A stretch of DNA of 64,000 nucleotides. It comes from Prochlorococcus sp. AG-402-P18 (GTDB lineage Bacteria > Cyanobacteriota > Cyanobacteriia > PCC-6307 > Cyanobiaceae). The translations under genes and the position numbers were made by a program. Positions 11,373 to 20,909 of the stretch are shown here, piece by piece (the first letter of the stretch is position 1; the number at the start of each line of letters is the position of its first letter). The stretch lies in the NCBI GenBank assembly GCA_003216275.1, contig QCJC01000002.1, positions 162,414-226,413 on the forward strand, written 5' to 3'. The notes beneath the pieces were generated by a model. The model ran no database searches. It was not told the DNA's origin and saw only the letters and a program-made list of their open reading frames with translations.

Positions 11373-12222
11373 AACGCTTTATTCCACTTAAATCTTTTTC
11401 ATAAGAAACATCTTTCATACCTAGACCCACCATGAAATTAATTATGTTCTCACTTTGATCATAATGATGTTCAAGAATCAACCATCCTCCTTTAGATAGA
11501 CCTCTTAATGCACCAAATATAATTTTCTTAGAGGCATCCAAGCCATCATCGCCTCCATCCAAAGCTATAAGAGGCTCATGGTTTTTTACGATTGGTTCTA
11601 GATTTGCAATTAAATTAGAAGGTATATAAGGAGGATTACTTAAAACCAAATCAAAACCTCCCCACCATGTCTTCAAAGGTTGCCACCAATCACCCAAAGC
11701 AAATTTTACATTTGCATTAGGAACTAGAGCACTTAAATTTCTTTTTGCTAGTTGAAGAGCGCTTTTACTAATGTCAACTGCGTGTCCTTCCCACTCTGGT
11801 AAAGATTTAGCTAAAGATACAGCTAATGGACCAGATCCTGTTCCAAGATCAGCCCATCTTCCATTAATTTTATTTTTCACTTTTTTCAAAGCAAAATCAA
11901 TCAAAAATTCTGTTTCTTGCCTTGGTATTAAGGCCTCTGAAGAAACTTCCAACTCAAAATCTCTCCAAGGGCATTTAGAAACCAAATATTGAAGTGGTAT
12001 TTGATCTTTTAAATGACTTGACCAAATCAGCTCTAATTCTTCAATTGCAACTTCTAGAAAAAAATCAATTTCAGGATTCAAAATTATTTTCTGTAGTTTT
12101 GTCCAGGAAACTCCACCAGCAATATCGATAAGCCAATCTAAATCTACTTTTTTTCCACCTTTTAAAAGCATATTTTTTCTCCATTGAAGAAAGCTATTAC
12201 CAGAGATAGAACTTAAAGTCAT
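11353..12222 (-). CDS. prmC: release factor glutamine methyltransferase
   Basis: SAM-dependent methyltransferase that modifies the glutamine of the GGQ motif in peptide chain release factors, 289 residues. Diagnostic features are 'EALIPRQETEFLIDFAL' in the N-terminal part, the SAM-binding 'WADLGTGSGPLAVSLA', and the NPPY catalytic motif in 'DLVLSNPPYIPS'. Its ATG overlaps the thioesterase stop as ATGA, indicating translational coupling. The next gene, tsaC, overlaps or abuts its 3' end. Confidence 0.94.
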   Translation of the reverse strand: MTLSSISGNSFLQWRKNMLLKGGKKVDLDWLIDIAGGVSWTKLQKIILNPEIDFFLEVAIEELELIWSSHLKDQIPLQYLVSKCPWRDFELEVSSEALIPRQETEFLIDFALKKVKNKINGRWADLGTGSGPLAVSLAKSLPEWEGHAVDISKSALQLAKRNLSALVPNANVKFALGDWWQPLKTWWGGFDLVLSNPPYIPSNLIANLEPIVKNHEPLIALDGGDDGLDASKKIIFGALRGLSKGGWLILEHHYDQSENIINFMVGLGMKDVSYEKDLSGIKRYAICRK

Positions 12223-12686
12223 AAAATTAGTGACTTATTAGAGCTTTCAGGACCTTGTTCCAAATATAAAAAAAATTTCTTAATTTTTGCAGGTAACTTC
12301 CTAACCAATTTTAGACAGTCGTTTCTTTTCTGTACAACAACCAATTCTATAATAGCTTCTGCGCCGATATCACCATTAGGTTTGAGGAATGAAGTCTGAC
12401 ATTTAAGTCTTAAGTTCTTTACTAGTTTAAATTCACTTATTAATTCAACTTTTTCACCATGCAGAAAAGATAGTTTGTACTTGATTTCAATTGAAATAAC
12501 TGGTATTTCAAAACCTTCAAGAGAAAGATCGGAATATTCAACCCCAACTCTTTCTAATGCATCAATTCTACTCTCCTCTAAGAAATTAATATAACTTCCA
12601 TGCCACATAACGCCGGCATGATCTGTATGTTGAGGAAGAACTTTCTTGGTTAATCTCCATGAATTTTTATTTTTTCTCTCAATCAA
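12219..12686 (-). CDS. acyl-CoA thioesterase, 4HBT hotdog family
   Basis: A 155-residue single-hotdog thioesterase. The active-site segment 'HTDHAGVMWHGSYINFLEES' matches the 4-hydroxybenzoyl-CoA thioesterase family, with the catalytic Asp in 'TDHAG' and the Glu following the 'NFLE' helix. Cyanobacteria use a member of this family to hydrolyse 1,4-dihydroxy-2-naphthoyl-CoA in phylloquinone synthesis, so that role is possible, but the sequence alone does not distinguish it from a general acyl-CoA thioesterase. First gene of a minus-strand group with prmC and tsaC. Confidence 0.82.
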   Translation of the reverse strand: MIERKNKNSWRLTKKVLPQHTDHAGVMWHGSYINFLEESRIDALERVGVEYSDLSLEGFEIPVISIEIKYKLSFLHGEKVELISEFKLVKNLRLKCQTSFLKPNGDIGAEAIIELVVVQKRNDCLKLVRKLPAKIKKFFLYLEQGPESSNKSLIL

Positions 12687-12762
12687 AATAAATTTAATTA
12701 TCTTCAGCTATATAGTTCTATAAGAAAACATTAAACGCAATAGCCAAGAAAAATACCTCAAT

Positions 12763-12810
12763 AAAAACATTGATCTCAAGCTTATACTTGAGATCAATGT
12801 TTTTATTTTT
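12763..12810 (-). terminator. rho-independent terminator downstream of psbM
   Basis: A perfect 18-bp inverted repeat, arms 12763-12780 and 12787-12804, with a six-base loop. On the minus strand the stem is followed by a T run, so it terminates psbM transcription before the thioesterase gene. The plus strand also has a T run, so it could act in both directions. Confidence 0.85.
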
Positions 12811-12827
12811 CAGAAATCAATGATTGA

Positions 12828-12980
12828 TTACTTTTTAGGACTCAATCTACCCTTACTAGAATCGGAATAAAAGCTTGATTTCTCACCATCACTGGTAGAG
12901 ACAAACAAACCAATGAGAAAAATCGTTGGGACTCCAACGAATAAAAGACTTGCGGCAAAGCCAAAACTGGTGGTTTCCAT
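12828..12980 (-). CDS. psbM: photosystem II reaction centre protein M
   Basis: Small PSII subunit at the monomer-monomer interface, 50 residues with one transmembrane helix. The N-terminal 'METTSFGFAASLLFVGVPT' matches PsbM, and the helix continues to about residue 28. The soluble tail of about 20 residues ('SDGEKSSFYSDSSKGRLSPK') is longer than in most cyanobacterial PsbM proteins (about 35 residues) and, as far as I recall, is typical of Prochlorococcus. Monocistronic: it is followed by a strong hairpin terminator and faces psbB divergently across 488 bases. Confidence 0.88.
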   Translation of the reverse strand: METTSFGFAASLLFVGVPTIFLIGLFVSTSDGEKSSFYSDSSKGRLSPKK

Positions 12981-13468
12981 AACCTAGGTTTTTACTCAGA
13001 ACAAAATTTTACTTCAATAAACTATATAGCTCATTTGCCTAAAACTGAGATTTGAATCAAAGACCCTGAGATTTTGTAATTTGCCGAAAAATATGGTTGA
13101 AGAATGCTTGATTTTCTTAAAAGTCTTTTTTTCTAAGAAATAATTTGAAAATGGTCAAACTAAACATGTTTTTTATGTGGTTTTAAAGCCAAATTTTTCA
13201 TTTTTTTTAAATCTCGACTGATCAAAAACGAGAAAAATTACAAAATCAATTTAAATTTCAAAATTTCTTTTTTTTTTATTTTTTTTAGCAATAGTCAGTC
13301 CACGACTGCTTATTTAGCAATTCAGGTCATTCACAAGCTGCAGGTTTTCCACAAATAGTGTCAAAAGTCATTTCAGGTATCTCCATCCTGTGCATTAACT
13401 CAAGCAATACCATTTACGATCATGCGAGTCTTGCTGCATTAAGCAGCTTCGTTATACGAACCTGACCC
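12981..13468. other. long divergent regulatory region between psbM and psbB
   Basis: There is no coding frame in these 488 bases, which are extremely AT-rich with long T tracts around 13194-13210 and 13263-13287. The region must hold the psbM and psbB promoters and a long psbB leader. Potential hairpins next to the psbB start are listed separately. Confidence 0.6.
13433..13459 (+). promoter_or_regulatory. paired short hairpins in the psbB leader
   Basis: Just before the psbB ATG (13469) the leader contains GCTGC-ATTAA-GCAGC (13433-13447), immediately followed by TCGT-TAT-ACGA (13449-13459). Such small stems beside the ribosome-binding region could modulate translation or message stability. 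This rests only on base complementarity. Confidence 0.25.
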
Positions 13469-14992
13469 ATGGGATTGCCCTGGTATCGGGTGCACACAGT
13501 CGTTATCAACGACCCTGGCCGCCTCTTGGCCGTGCACCTCATGCATACTGCTTTGTTAGCCGGCTGGGCCGGCTCAATGGCCTTATATGAATTGGCCATT
13601 TTTGATCCATCTGATCCAATACTTAATCCAATGTGGCGCCAAGGCATGTATGTCATGCCCTTTATGGCTCGGCTTGGAATTACAGGTAGTTGGAACGGAT
13701 GGGATATTACCGGTGCAACCGGAGTCGACCCAGGTTTCTGGAGCTTCGAAGGGGTTGCTGCAGCTCATATAGTTTTCAGTGGTCTTTTGATGCTTGCTGC
13801 CGTATGGCACTGGACTTACTGGGATCTTGAATTGTGGGAAGACTCCCGCACTGGAGAACCAGCTTTGGATCTTCCAAGAATATTTGGAATTCATCTTTTC
13901 TTAGCTGGTTTAACCTGTTTTGGATTTGGAGCATTCCACTGTTCAACCGTTGGTATATGGGTTTCTGACCCATATGGGCTAACTGGTCACGTTGAAAAAG
14001 TTGCTCCTGTTTGGGGTGCTGAAGGGTTTAACCCGTTCAATGCAGGTGGAATTGTTGCTAATCACATTGGTGCAGGACTTTTAGGAATAATTGGTGGAAT
14101 ATTCCATATCACCAATAGACCTGGAGAAAGGCTTTATAGAGCCTTAAAGCTAGGAAGTCTCGAAGGCGTTCTTGCTAGTGCACTAGCTGCTGTACTGTTT
14201 GTATCTTTTGTAGTCGCAGGAACAATGTGGTATGGCTCAGCTACTACACCTGTTGAGTTATTTGGTCCAACAAGATACCAATGGGATTCTGGTTATTTCA
14301 AAACTGAAATAAACCGAAGAGTTCAAGAGTCAATAAATGATGGTTCTTCAAAAGCTCAAGCTTATGAAGCTATACCAGAGCAACTTGCTTTTTATGACTA
14401 CGTTGGGAATAGTCCTGCTAAAGGGGGTCTATTTAGAGTTGGAGCAATGGTTAATGGCGATGGTGTACCAAGTGGTTGGCAAGGTCACATCTCATTTACA
14501 GATAACGATGGTAATGATTTAGAAGTAAGAAGAATTCCAAACTTCTTTGAAAACTTCCCTGTCATTCTTGAAGATAAAGATGGCAACGTCAAAGCTGACA
14601 TTCCTTTCCGTCGTGCAGAAGCTAAGTATTCCATTGAGCAAACTGGAGTAACAGCTACTGTTTATGGCGGTGAGCTAAATGGACAAACATTTACTGACCC
14701 AGTAGTTGTTAAACGTCTCGCAAGAAAGGCTCAACTTGGAGAAGCCTTCAAGTTTGACAGAGATCGTTACAAGTCAGATGGTGTTTTCAGAAGCTCTCCT
14801 AGAGCTTGGTTCACTTATGCACACTTGTGCTTTGGCTTGTTGTTCTTATTTGGGCACTGGTGGCACGCCGCAAGAACCCTATTTGGTGACAGATTCTCAG
14901 GAATAGACCCTGAGCTTGGTGATCAAGTAGAGTTTGGTCTTTTCAAGAAGCTTGGAGACGAATCAACCCGTCGAGTCCCTGGTCGAGCCTAA
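13469..14992 (+). CDS. psbB: photosystem II core antenna CP47
   Basis: Chlorophyll a-binding inner antenna of PSII, 507 residues, the normal length. The first residues '[20 protein letters not shown]' are invariant in CP47. Six transmembrane helices carry the histidine chlorophyll ligands (for example '[14 protein letters not shown]', '[17 protein letters not shown]', 'GAFHCSTVG', '[12 protein letters not shown]', '[18 protein letters not shown]'). The large lumenal loop spans roughly residues 260-440. psbT follows 34 bases later and a strong terminator ends the unit. Frames in other phases are shadows. Confidence 0.98.
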   Translation: MGLPWYRVHTVVINDPGRLLAVHLMHTALLAGWAGSMALYELAIFDPSDPILNPMWRQGMYVMPFMARLGITGSWNGWDITGATGVDPGFWSFEGVAAAHIVFSGLLMLAAVWHWTYWDLELWEDSRTGEPALDLPRIFGIHLFLAGLTCFGFGAFHCSTVGIWVSDPYGLTGHVEKVAPVWGAEGFNPFNAGGIVANHIGAGLLGIIGGIFHITNRPGERLYRALKLGSLEGVLASALAAVLFVSFVVAGTMWYGSATTPVELFGPTRYQWDSGYFKTEINRRVQESINDGSSKAQAYEAIPEQLAFYDYVGNSPAKGGLFRVGAMVNGDGVPSGWQGHISFTDNDGNDLEVRRIPNFFENFPVILEDKDGNVKADIPFRRAEAKYSIEQTGVTATVYGGELNGQTFTDPVVVKRLARKAQLGEAFKFDRDRYKSDGVFRSSPRAWFTYAHLCFGLLFLFGHWWHAARTLFGDRFSGIDPELGDQVEFGLFKKLGDESTRRVPGRA

Positions 14993-15026
14993 ATCAGGAA
15001 TCCTTAATCCTTTACCGAGTACTTAG

Positions 15027-15122
15027 ATGGAAGCTTTCTCCTACGTGCTAATTCTTACTTTGGCACTTGTAACCCTCTTCTTTGCTGTCGCCTTTCGTGA
15101 TCCTCCGAAGTACGACAAATAA
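15027..15122 (+). CDS. psbT: photosystem II reaction centre protein T
   Basis: A 31-residue single-helix PSII subunit near the dimer interface. The peptide begins [20 protein letters not shown], continues '[11 protein letters not shown]' and matches PsbT throughout. It follows psbB on the same strand, a linkage conserved in cyanobacteria and plastids. The stop codon touches the first base of the terminator stem. Confidence 0.95.
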
Positions 15123-15170
15123 AAGATATAAAAAAGGCTCTGAAAAATCAGGGCCTTTTTTATATCTTTT
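15121..15170 (+). terminator. strong hairpin terminator after psbT
   Basis: Inverted repeat with arms of about 23 bases (AAAAGATATAAAAAAGG then CTCTGA, against TCAGGG then CCTTTTTTATATCTTTT), one G-U pair and a four-base AAAA loop. The GC core followed by a T run is typical of intrinsic termination. The left arm overlaps the psbT stop codon. Confidence 0.9.
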
Positions 15171-15311
15171 ATTTCTAGCTCAATAAATTAATCAACTTAT
15201 TAGATTAAATAAAAATATTTTAAGCAATCAAAAAGTAGATTTATTTAATCTACCCCTTCTCAGAAGCCAAATAAATGTTTAAAGTTAGTTAAACCAATTG
15301 AAAAGGCCTGC

Positions 15312-15791
15312 ATGCAGTGCCCATCTTGCCAAAATACTGACAGCCGAGTTCTGGAATCACGTTCGGCTGACTCCGGAAGAAGCGTAAGGAGAAGAAGGGA
15401 GTGCTTAAATTGCGACTTCCGCTTTACTACTTATGAAAGAGTAGAAACTGCGCCAATTACTGTGTTAAAGAGAAATGGAGCTAAAGAATTATTTAATCGA
15501 AGTAAAATAATTAATGGTTTAAATAGAGCTTGCGAAAAGACACTTATTAATTCATCTAAAATTGAACTAATTGTTGATGACATAGAGGGAGCGCTTCAAC
15601 AGAGTATACGCAAAGAGATTGAAACAATTGAAATTGGAGAAATGGTACTTGCTCAACTAAAAGATATTAACGAAGTCGCATATATTAGATTTGCTTCAGT
15701 TTATAGGCAATTTCATGGAATTAATGACTTTATTGCCACCCTTGATTCATTAAAACCTCTAAAAAAACAAAGCTTGGCATCAGTTGTTTAA
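15312..15791 (+). CDS. nrdR: ribonucleotide reductase transcriptional repressor NrdR
   Basis: A 159-residue regulator of ribonucleotide reductase genes. The N-terminal zinc ribbon is complete: CPSC at residues 3-6 and '[15 protein letters not shown]' further on. It is followed by an ATP-cone domain ('[20 protein letters not shown]') that senses ATP and dATP. The standard length is 150-160. It is separated from psbT by the strong terminator and so has its own promoter. No nrd gene lies in this window. Confidence 0.96.
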   Translation: MQCPSCQNTDSRVLESRSADSGRSVRRRRECLNCDFRFTTYERVETAPITVLKRNGAKELFNRSKIINGLNRACEKTLINSSKIELIVDDIEGALQQSIRKEIETIEIGEMVLAQLKDINEVAYIRFASVYRQFHGINDFIATLDSLKPLKKQSLASVV

Positions 15792-15830
15792 CTAGAAAGA
15801 CCTATCCATAAAGTACAATTTAGATTCAAG

Positions 15831-15885
15831 ATGGTCGGCGGGCCATTTTGTGTTTCTTTCGTACTGTCATAAAAGGCAGACCGCC
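15831..15885 (+). promoter_or_regulatory. GC-rich structured leader of rpsA
   Basis: In otherwise AT-rich sequence, a compact hairpin ATGGTC-GGCG-GGCCAT (15831-15846) is followed by T-rich sequence. A CCGCC segment (15881-15885), nine bases before the rpsA ATG, can pair instead with the GGCGG inside that hairpin. Mutually exclusive pairings next to the start are compatible with autogenous control of S1, or the hairpin could be the nrdR terminator. Inference only. Confidence 0.3.
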
Positions 15886-15893
15886 AATCAAGC

Positions 15894-17003
15894 ATGTCTG
15901 AAAACCCTGCAAGCAAAGTTCAAGAAAAAAATCCTGAAAAAGAAAACTCAATATCAGATGAAGTTATCTCAAGCAGTGAAAGCAAAGAATTTGAAGATAA
16001 TTCTATTAATGAATTAAAAGAGGAAGATAATCCTAAAAATATTCCCCCAGCTGACGACCCAATTAGCAGGGTTAATAAAAATGATCTAGAAAGTGCAGGT
16101 TTCACTCTTGATGAATTTGCATCATTACTAGGTAAATATGATTACAACTTTAAACCTGGCGACATAGTCAATGGAACTGTTTTTGCTCTTGAATCCAAAG
16201 GAGCAATGATAGACATTGGAGCTAAGACGGCAGCTTTTATGCCTATGCAAGAAGTATCAATAAATAGAGTTGAAGGATTAAGTGATGTACTCCAACCTTC
16301 TGAAATTAGAGAATTTTTCATAATGAGTGAGGAGAATGAAGATGGTCAATTATCCTTATCAATAAGACGAATTGAGTATCAACGTGCTTGGGAAAGAGTT
16401 AGGCAATTACAAAAGGAAGATGCAACAATTTATTCTGAGGTTTTTGCTACTAATCGAGGAGGAGCACTTGTAAGAGTAGAGGGACTTAGAGGCTTTATTC
16501 CTGGTTCTCATATAAGTACTAGAAAGGCGAAAGAAGAATTAGTTGCTGATTTCTTACCATTAAAGTTTTTAGAGGTTGATGAAGAAAGAAATAGGCTTGT
16601 TCTAAGTCATCGCAGAGCCCTAGTTGAAAGGAAAATGAATCGTCTTGAGGTTGGTGAAGTTGTTGTAGGAGCAGTAAGAGGAATAAAGCCTTATGGAGCA
16701 TTTATAGATATAGGAGGGGTCAGTGGACTACTTCATATTTCTGAAATCAGCCATGAACATATTGAGACTCCTCACTCAGTTCTAAATGTCAATGATCAAA
16801 TGAAGGTAATGATAATAGATCTTGACGCTGAAAGAGGAAGGATTTCCTTATCAACTAAAGCGCTTGAACCAGAGCCTGGCGATATGCTCACTGATCCTCA
16901 AAAAGTGTTCGATAAGGCCGAGGAAATGGCTGCCAGATACAAACAAATGCTACTTGAACAAGCTGAAGAAGGAGAAGATCCTATTGCAGTAATGACTATT
17001 TAA
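15894..17003 (+). CDS. rpsA: 30S ribosomal protein S1 (three S1 domains)
   Basis: Cyanobacterial-type S1, 369 residues, which helps recruit mRNA to the 30S subunit. An acidic, low-complexity N-terminus of about 75 residues (rich in E, S, N) precedes three S1 repeats: 'FKPGDIVNGTVFALESKGAM', 'EDATIYSEVFATNRGGALVR' and 'LEVGEVVVGAVRGIKPYGAF'. The third is the best conserved, ending 'HISEISHEH'. It is shorter than the six-domain proteobacterial S1, as is usual in cyanobacteria and plastids. The C-terminus is 'EEGEDPIAVMTI'. The long acidic N-terminal extension is notable. Confidence 0.95.
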   Translation: MSENPASKVQEKNPEKENSISDEVISSSESKEFEDNSINELKEEDNPKNIPPADDPISRVNKNDLESAGFTLDEFASLLGKYDYNFKPGDIVNGTVFALESKGAMIDIGAKTAAFMPMQEVSINRVEGLSDVLQPSEIREFFIMSEENEDGQLSLSIRRIEYQRAWERVRQLQKEDATIYSEVFATNRGGALVRVEGLRGFIPGSHISTRKAKEELVADFLPLKFLEVDEERNRLVLSHRRALVERKMNRLEVGEVVVGAVRGIKPYGAFIDIGGVSGLLHISEISHEHIETPHSVLNVNDQMKVMIIDLDAERGRISLSTKALEPEPGDMLTDPQKVFDKAEEMAARYKQMLLEQAEEGEDPIAVMTI

Positions 17004-17019
17004 TTATTCACTTATTAAA

Positions 17020-17808
17020 ATGGCGGAGCTGTTAATAAGGAATAGTTCTGTAGGATTCATTAAGTTATTCATATTTGACAAAGATGGAACTCTCTCCAAT
17101 AGTGAAGACTACTTAGTAAAACTTGCAAAAACACGAATAAAATTTTCAGCGGTCAAATTAGCTAATTTAAAAATAAACAAAATAAAAATTTGGTTATTAA
17201 TAAAATTACTTACTTATATTTATGGATTAAAGAATAATAGTATTTCTGCAAATGGTCTAATGGCGATAGCCTCAAGAGATCAAAATATTATATCTACAGC
17301 TACAGTATTTTCATTAATTGGTTTTGATTGGTTTACGTCATTCTCAATAACTAAACAAATCTTTGAGGATGTAGATATTTTTCTGTCTAATAAAAAAGAA
17401 TCTAATCTGAGAATTAAGCCATTAGTTACAGGTGCATTAGATCTATTAATTGCTCTAAGAAATGAAGAGGTTTCGATAGCATTAATGACAAATGATACAA
17501 AAGTAGGGACAGAAGAATTTATTTGCGTAAATAAATTAGATGGTATCTTTGATTATCTTTGGAGTGCTGAGAGTAAGCCTTCGAAACCAAACCCTATGGC
17601 AGTTATAGAACTTTGCAAAAAGATGAACTGCAAACCTTCAGAAACTGCTCTTATCTCAGATGCAGATACTGATTTAAAAATGGCCAAAGATGCTGATATA
17701 CCAATCGTAATAGGATTTCTAGGTGGATGGGAAAATCCACCTACACTTACTGAACATCATTTAATTATCGAAAAATTAAATGAATTAAAGATTCAGAGAA
17801 ACACCTAA
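17020..17808 (+). CDS. HAD-superfamily phosphatase
   Basis: A 262-residue HAD hydrolase. Motif I is 'FIFDKDGTLSNSEDYLV' with the nucleophile and acid-base Asp pair, motif II is in 'ALMTNDTKVGTEEFI', the motif III Lys is in 'AESKPSKPNPMAVIEL', and motif IV is 'ALISDADTDLKMAKDADI'. The alpha-helical cap makes it a phosphoglycolate phosphatase-like subgroup member, but the substrate is not determined. It lies between rpsA (16 bases upstream) and metK (24 bases downstream), so co-transcription is likely. It is more AT-rich and lysine/isoleucine-rich than its neighbours. Confidence 0.85.
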   Translation: MAELLIRNSSVGFIKLFIFDKDGTLSNSEDYLVKLAKTRIKFSAVKLANLKINKIKIWLLIKLLTYIYGLKNNSISANGLMAIASRDQNIISTATVFSLIGFDWFTSFSITKQIFEDVDIFLSNKKESNLRIKPLVTGALDLLIALRNEEVSIALMTNDTKVGTEEFICVNKLDGIFDYLWSAESKPSKPNPMAVIELCKKMNCKPSETALISDADTDLKMAKDADIPIVIGFLGGWENPPTLTEHHLIIEKLNELKIQRNT

Positions 17809-17832
17809 AGTATTATTCAATTCAGATTTCCA

Positions 17833-19062
17833 ATGAGTAGATACGTTTTCACCTCTGAATCAGTAACAGAAGGTCATCCTGACAAAATTTGCGATCAAAT
17901 AAGTGATGCTATTTTAGATGCACTTTTGGCTGCAGATCCAACGAGTAGGGTTGCTTGTGAAGCAGTCGTGAATACTGGGCTATGTCTTATAACTGGAGAA
18001 ATCACATCTAAAGCCGAAGTTGACTTCAACAAACTTGTTAGAGAAGTCATCAGAAATATTGGTTATGAAGGCTCAAATGCTGGAGGATTTGACTCTAATA
18101 GTTGTGCTGTCTTAGTTGCACTGGATCAACAATCATCTGACATTGCTCAAGGAGTAGATGAAGCTGAAGACCATTCAACTGATCCGCTTGATCAAGTTGG
18201 CGCAGGTGATCAAGGAATCATGTTTGGATTTGCTTGTGATGAAACTCCTGAACTTATGCCACTTCCAATAAGTCTCGCTCACCGATTAGCTAGAAGATTG
18301 GCAATAGTAAGGCACCAAAAATTAATTGATTATCTTTTACCTGATGGAAAGACCCAGGTTAGTGTTTCTTATGAAGACGGTGCTCCCTCCTTCATAGATA
18401 CAATACTTATATCTACTCAACACAAATCAGAGATTGCTGGAATAACTCTTGAAGAAGAAATCCAAAAAAAAATTGCAGCCGATCTATGGAAATTTGTTGT
18501 TGAACCTGCTACCGAAGACTTACCTTTAAAACCATCAAAGAAATTAACTCGGTTCTTAGTTAATCCGACAGGAAAATTTGTTATTGGGGGGCCTCAAGGC
18601 GATGCAGGCCTTACAGGTCGAAAAATAATTGTTGACACATATGGTGGATATGCTCGTCATGGAGGAGGTGCTTTTTCTGGTAAAGACCCTACAAAAGTTG
18701 ATAGATCGGCAGCATATGCTGCCAGATTTGTAGCGAAAGCACTAGTGGCAGCAAAACTTGCAAAGAAAGTAGAAGTTCAACTTAGCTATGCAATCGGTGT
18801 AGCAAAACCTGTATCAATACTGGTTGAGTCTTATGGAACTGGCAAAGTTTCAGACGCTGAATTAACTCAAATAGTTCAAGAACAATTTGATCTCAGACCT
18901 GGTGCAATTATAAAATCTTTTAATCTACAACAACTCCCAAGAATGAGAGGGGGACGTTTTTATAGAGATATTGCAGCATATGGACATTTTGGTAGAACAG
19001 ATATTGTTCTTCCATGGGAGGATGTGTCTGAAAAAGCGAAAGAATTAAGCGTTCTTATTTAA
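17833..19062 (+). CDS. metK: S-adenosylmethionine synthase
   Basis: Makes S-adenosylmethionine from methionine and ATP, 409 residues. Conserved segments include '[20 protein letters not shown]', '[18 protein letters not shown]', '[20 protein letters not shown]' and the P-loop-like '[20 protein letters not shown]'. The length is slightly greater than E. coli MetK (384). It supplies SAM to the methyltransferases in this window, such as PrmC, and to chlorophyll synthesis. Confidence 0.98.
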   Translation: MSRYVFTSESVTEGHPDKICDQISDAILDALLAADPTSRVACEAVVNTGLCLITGEITSKAEVDFNKLVREVIRNIGYEGSNAGGFDSNSCAVLVALDQQSSDIAQGVDEAEDHSTDPLDQVGAGDQGIMFGFACDETPELMPLPISLAHRLARRLAIVRHQKLIDYLLPDGKTQVSVSYEDGAPSFIDTILISTQHKSEIAGITLEEEIQKKIAADLWKFVVEPATEDLPLKPSKKLTRFLVNPTGKFVIGGPQGDAGLTGRKIIVDTYGGYARHGGGAFSGKDPTKVDRSAAYAARFVAKALVAAKLAKKVEVQLSYAIGVAKPVSILVESYGTGKVSDAELTQIVQEQFDLRPGAIIKSFNLQQLPRMRGGRFYRDIAAYGHFGRTDIVLPWEDVSEKAKELSVLI

Positions 19063-19082
19063 AAATATTTTTTTCAATCTTA

Positions 19083-20318
19083 ATGCGAAATAGTTCACTT
19101 GCTCTTGGGATAGATCTTGGTACTTCTGGGGTAAGGATTGCAATTATTAATACTCAAAAGGAAATATTGCATAAATCATCAATGCAATACTCAGTTGGTA
19201 TTGAGAGATGGGAGGACTGGCTTGACTGCAGCAAAGCTTTAATCAAAAAGATACCAAAAGTACTAAAAGAGAATTTAGCCTCTTGTGCTATCGCAGGAAC
19301 ATCTGGAACACTTTTAGCTTGCAAACCAGATGGAGAACCTATTGGTAAAGCCTTGCCTTACTTCTTATCCTATCCCGAATATTCAAATGAAATTTCTAAA
19401 CTCTTCGAGACAGAGTGTTCAGCCTCAAGCTCTTCTGGAAGTGTTGCTAGAGCCTTAAAACTTTTAGAATCACATGGAAATGAAATAATTTTAAGGCACC
19501 AGGCAGATTGGCTTAGTGGATGGCTTATCAATAATTGGAGTTGGGGTGAAGAAAGTAATAATTTAAGAATTGGTTGGGATATTTCTAAGAATTCATGGCC
19601 TGAAACTTTTAAAAGTTTAAAATGGTTAAATTGCCTTCCAAAAATAATTTCTTCAGGTCAAATAATGGGGGTAATCTCTGCTACAAAAGCAAATGAATTC
19701 GACTTACCTCATAATCTAAAAGTAATAGCAGGCACAACAGATTCTAATGCAGGTGTTTTAGCAACTTTCCCAAATAAAAATGATGGTATTACAATACTTG
19801 GTAGTACTATTGTAATTAAAAAATTCGTTAAGAAACCTCTTTTAGGTAAAGGAATATCAAATCATAAAGTATTAGGAAGTTGGCTCTCTGGAGGAGCATC
19901 TAATGCAGGTGCTGCAATACTTCTTGATTTTTTTAATCTAGAATATATAGAAGAATTAAGCAATCAGATAAATCCTATGAAAGAGTCAGGTATAGATCTT
20001 CTACCCCTATCAAAAAAAGGGGAAAGGTTTCCAATCGATGATCCAAATCTACTACCGAATCTCAACCCAAGGCCCGTAAGTGATGTTCTTTATCTACATG
20101 CAATATTCGAAGGTTTAGCAAAAATAGAGGCTCAGGGTTGGGCAAAGCTAAATGAATTAGGAGCTGATCACCCAAGACAAATAATTACTATTGGAGGAGG
20201 TGCAAAAAATATTACTTGGAAAAAGATAAGAGAAAGAGAAATAGGAATACCAATTAAAATTTGTAATAGGCCTCCTGCGGCAGGAGTAGCAAGTATTGCA
20301 ATAAATACCTTACATTAA
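19083..20318 (+). CDS. FGGY-family sugar kinase (probable D-ribulose kinase)
   Basis: A 411-residue FGGY carbohydrate kinase. The N-terminal phosphate-binding motif 'LGIDLGTSGVRIAIIN' and the second ATPase segment 'TIGGGAKNITWKKIRERE' are clear. The protein is shorter than bacterial xylulokinase (about 480-500). It resembles the cyanobacterial and plant XK-1 group, reported to phosphorylate D-ribulose; that assignment comes from family knowledge. It starts 20 bases after metK. Ribulose phosphorylation would return dephosphorylated sugar to the Calvin cycle. Confidence 0.82.
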   Translation: MRNSSLALGIDLGTSGVRIAIINTQKEILHKSSMQYSVGIERWEDWLDCSKALIKKIPKVLKENLASCAIAGTSGTLLACKPDGEPIGKALPYFLSYPEYSNEISKLFETECSASSSSGSVARALKLLESHGNEIILRHQADWLSGWLINNWSWGEESNNLRIGWDISKNSWPETFKSLKWLNCLPKIISSGQIMGVISATKANEFDLPHNLKVIAGTTDSNAGVLATFPNKNDGITILGSTIVIKKFVKKPLLGKGISNHKVLGSWLSGGASNAGAAILLDFFNLEYIEELSNQINPMKESGIDLLPLSKKGERFPIDDPNLLPNLNPRPVSDVLYLHAIFEGLAKIEAQGWAKLNELGADHPRQIITIGGGAKNITWKKIREREIGIPIKICNRPPAAGVASIAINTLH

Positions 20319-20425
20319 AATCTTTAAGAACTTTCTTTAAATTCGAAGAAAAACCTAAACAAAACAAACAAATTATAGATCGAGTAATTTAGAATTTATT
20401 TTATATTTAGCTTTGATCAATCATC

Positions 20426-20695
20426 ATGAGCTTGGAACCAATTACGGAAGATTCAAGTACACGAATATGCAACCATATGAATCAAGATCACCCTGATGCA
20501 GTAAAAGCATATGCAAAATATTATGGAAAAATTAAAACTTTTAAATCAGCAAAAATGATAAGCCTATCCCCAGAATCAATTGAACTAGCAATTGATGACC
20601 TAAACATAGAGATAAAATTCGATCATATTCTTAAAGACTGCTCAGATGCCCATAAAACTTTGGTCAGAATGATTAAATCCATTCCATCGACCTAA
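20426..20695 (+). CDS. DUF2470 domain protein
   Basis: An 89-residue protein almost entirely made of a DUF2470 domain, recognised by 'ICNHMNQDHPDAVKAYAKYY' near the N-terminus and the central 'AKMISLSPESIEL'. In larger proteins this domain is the C-terminal part of HugZ/HutZ-type heme-binding or heme-degrading proteins and plant pyridoxamine-oxidase-like proteins. The stand-alone form has no assigned enzymatic role, though a heme or tetrapyrrole link is plausible. It follows the FGGY kinase by 107 bases. Confidence 0.8.
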   Translation: MSLEPITEDSSTRICNHMNQDHPDAVKAYAKYYGKIKTFKSAKMISLSPESIELAIDDLNIEIKFDHILKDCSDAHKTLVRMIKSIPST

Positions 20696-20836
20696 ATGAA
20701 CCACTCATAAACAAAAAAATTTAGATTTCTTTATTTTCTGTCTCAACCTTAAAAATTGAATCAAAGAAAATTAAGGGAATTTCATTTTTTTTTTCAATAA
20801 GGTACGAACGTATTGTTAGATTATTAGAGGTTCAAG

Positions 20837-20909
20837 CCGGGATAGCTCAGTTGGTAGAGCAGGCGACTGAAAATCGCCGTGTCCCCAGTTCAAATCTGGG
20901 TCCTGGCAC
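20837..20909 (+). tRNA. trnF-GAA: tRNA-Phe (GAA)
   Basis: A 73-nt cloverleaf. The acceptor stem GCCGGGA pairs with TCCTGGC with one G-U, the anticodon loop is CTGAAAA with GAA, and the T arm contains GTTCAAATC. It marks the left border of a loosely packed region containing small unknown ORFs and sugar-nucleotide genes. Confidence 0.97.

Noticed and set aside
16765..16785. ACTCCTCAC match to the Yfr1 small RNA core motif
   Set aside because: It falls inside the rpsA coding sequence, without the two flanking hairpins of Yfr1.
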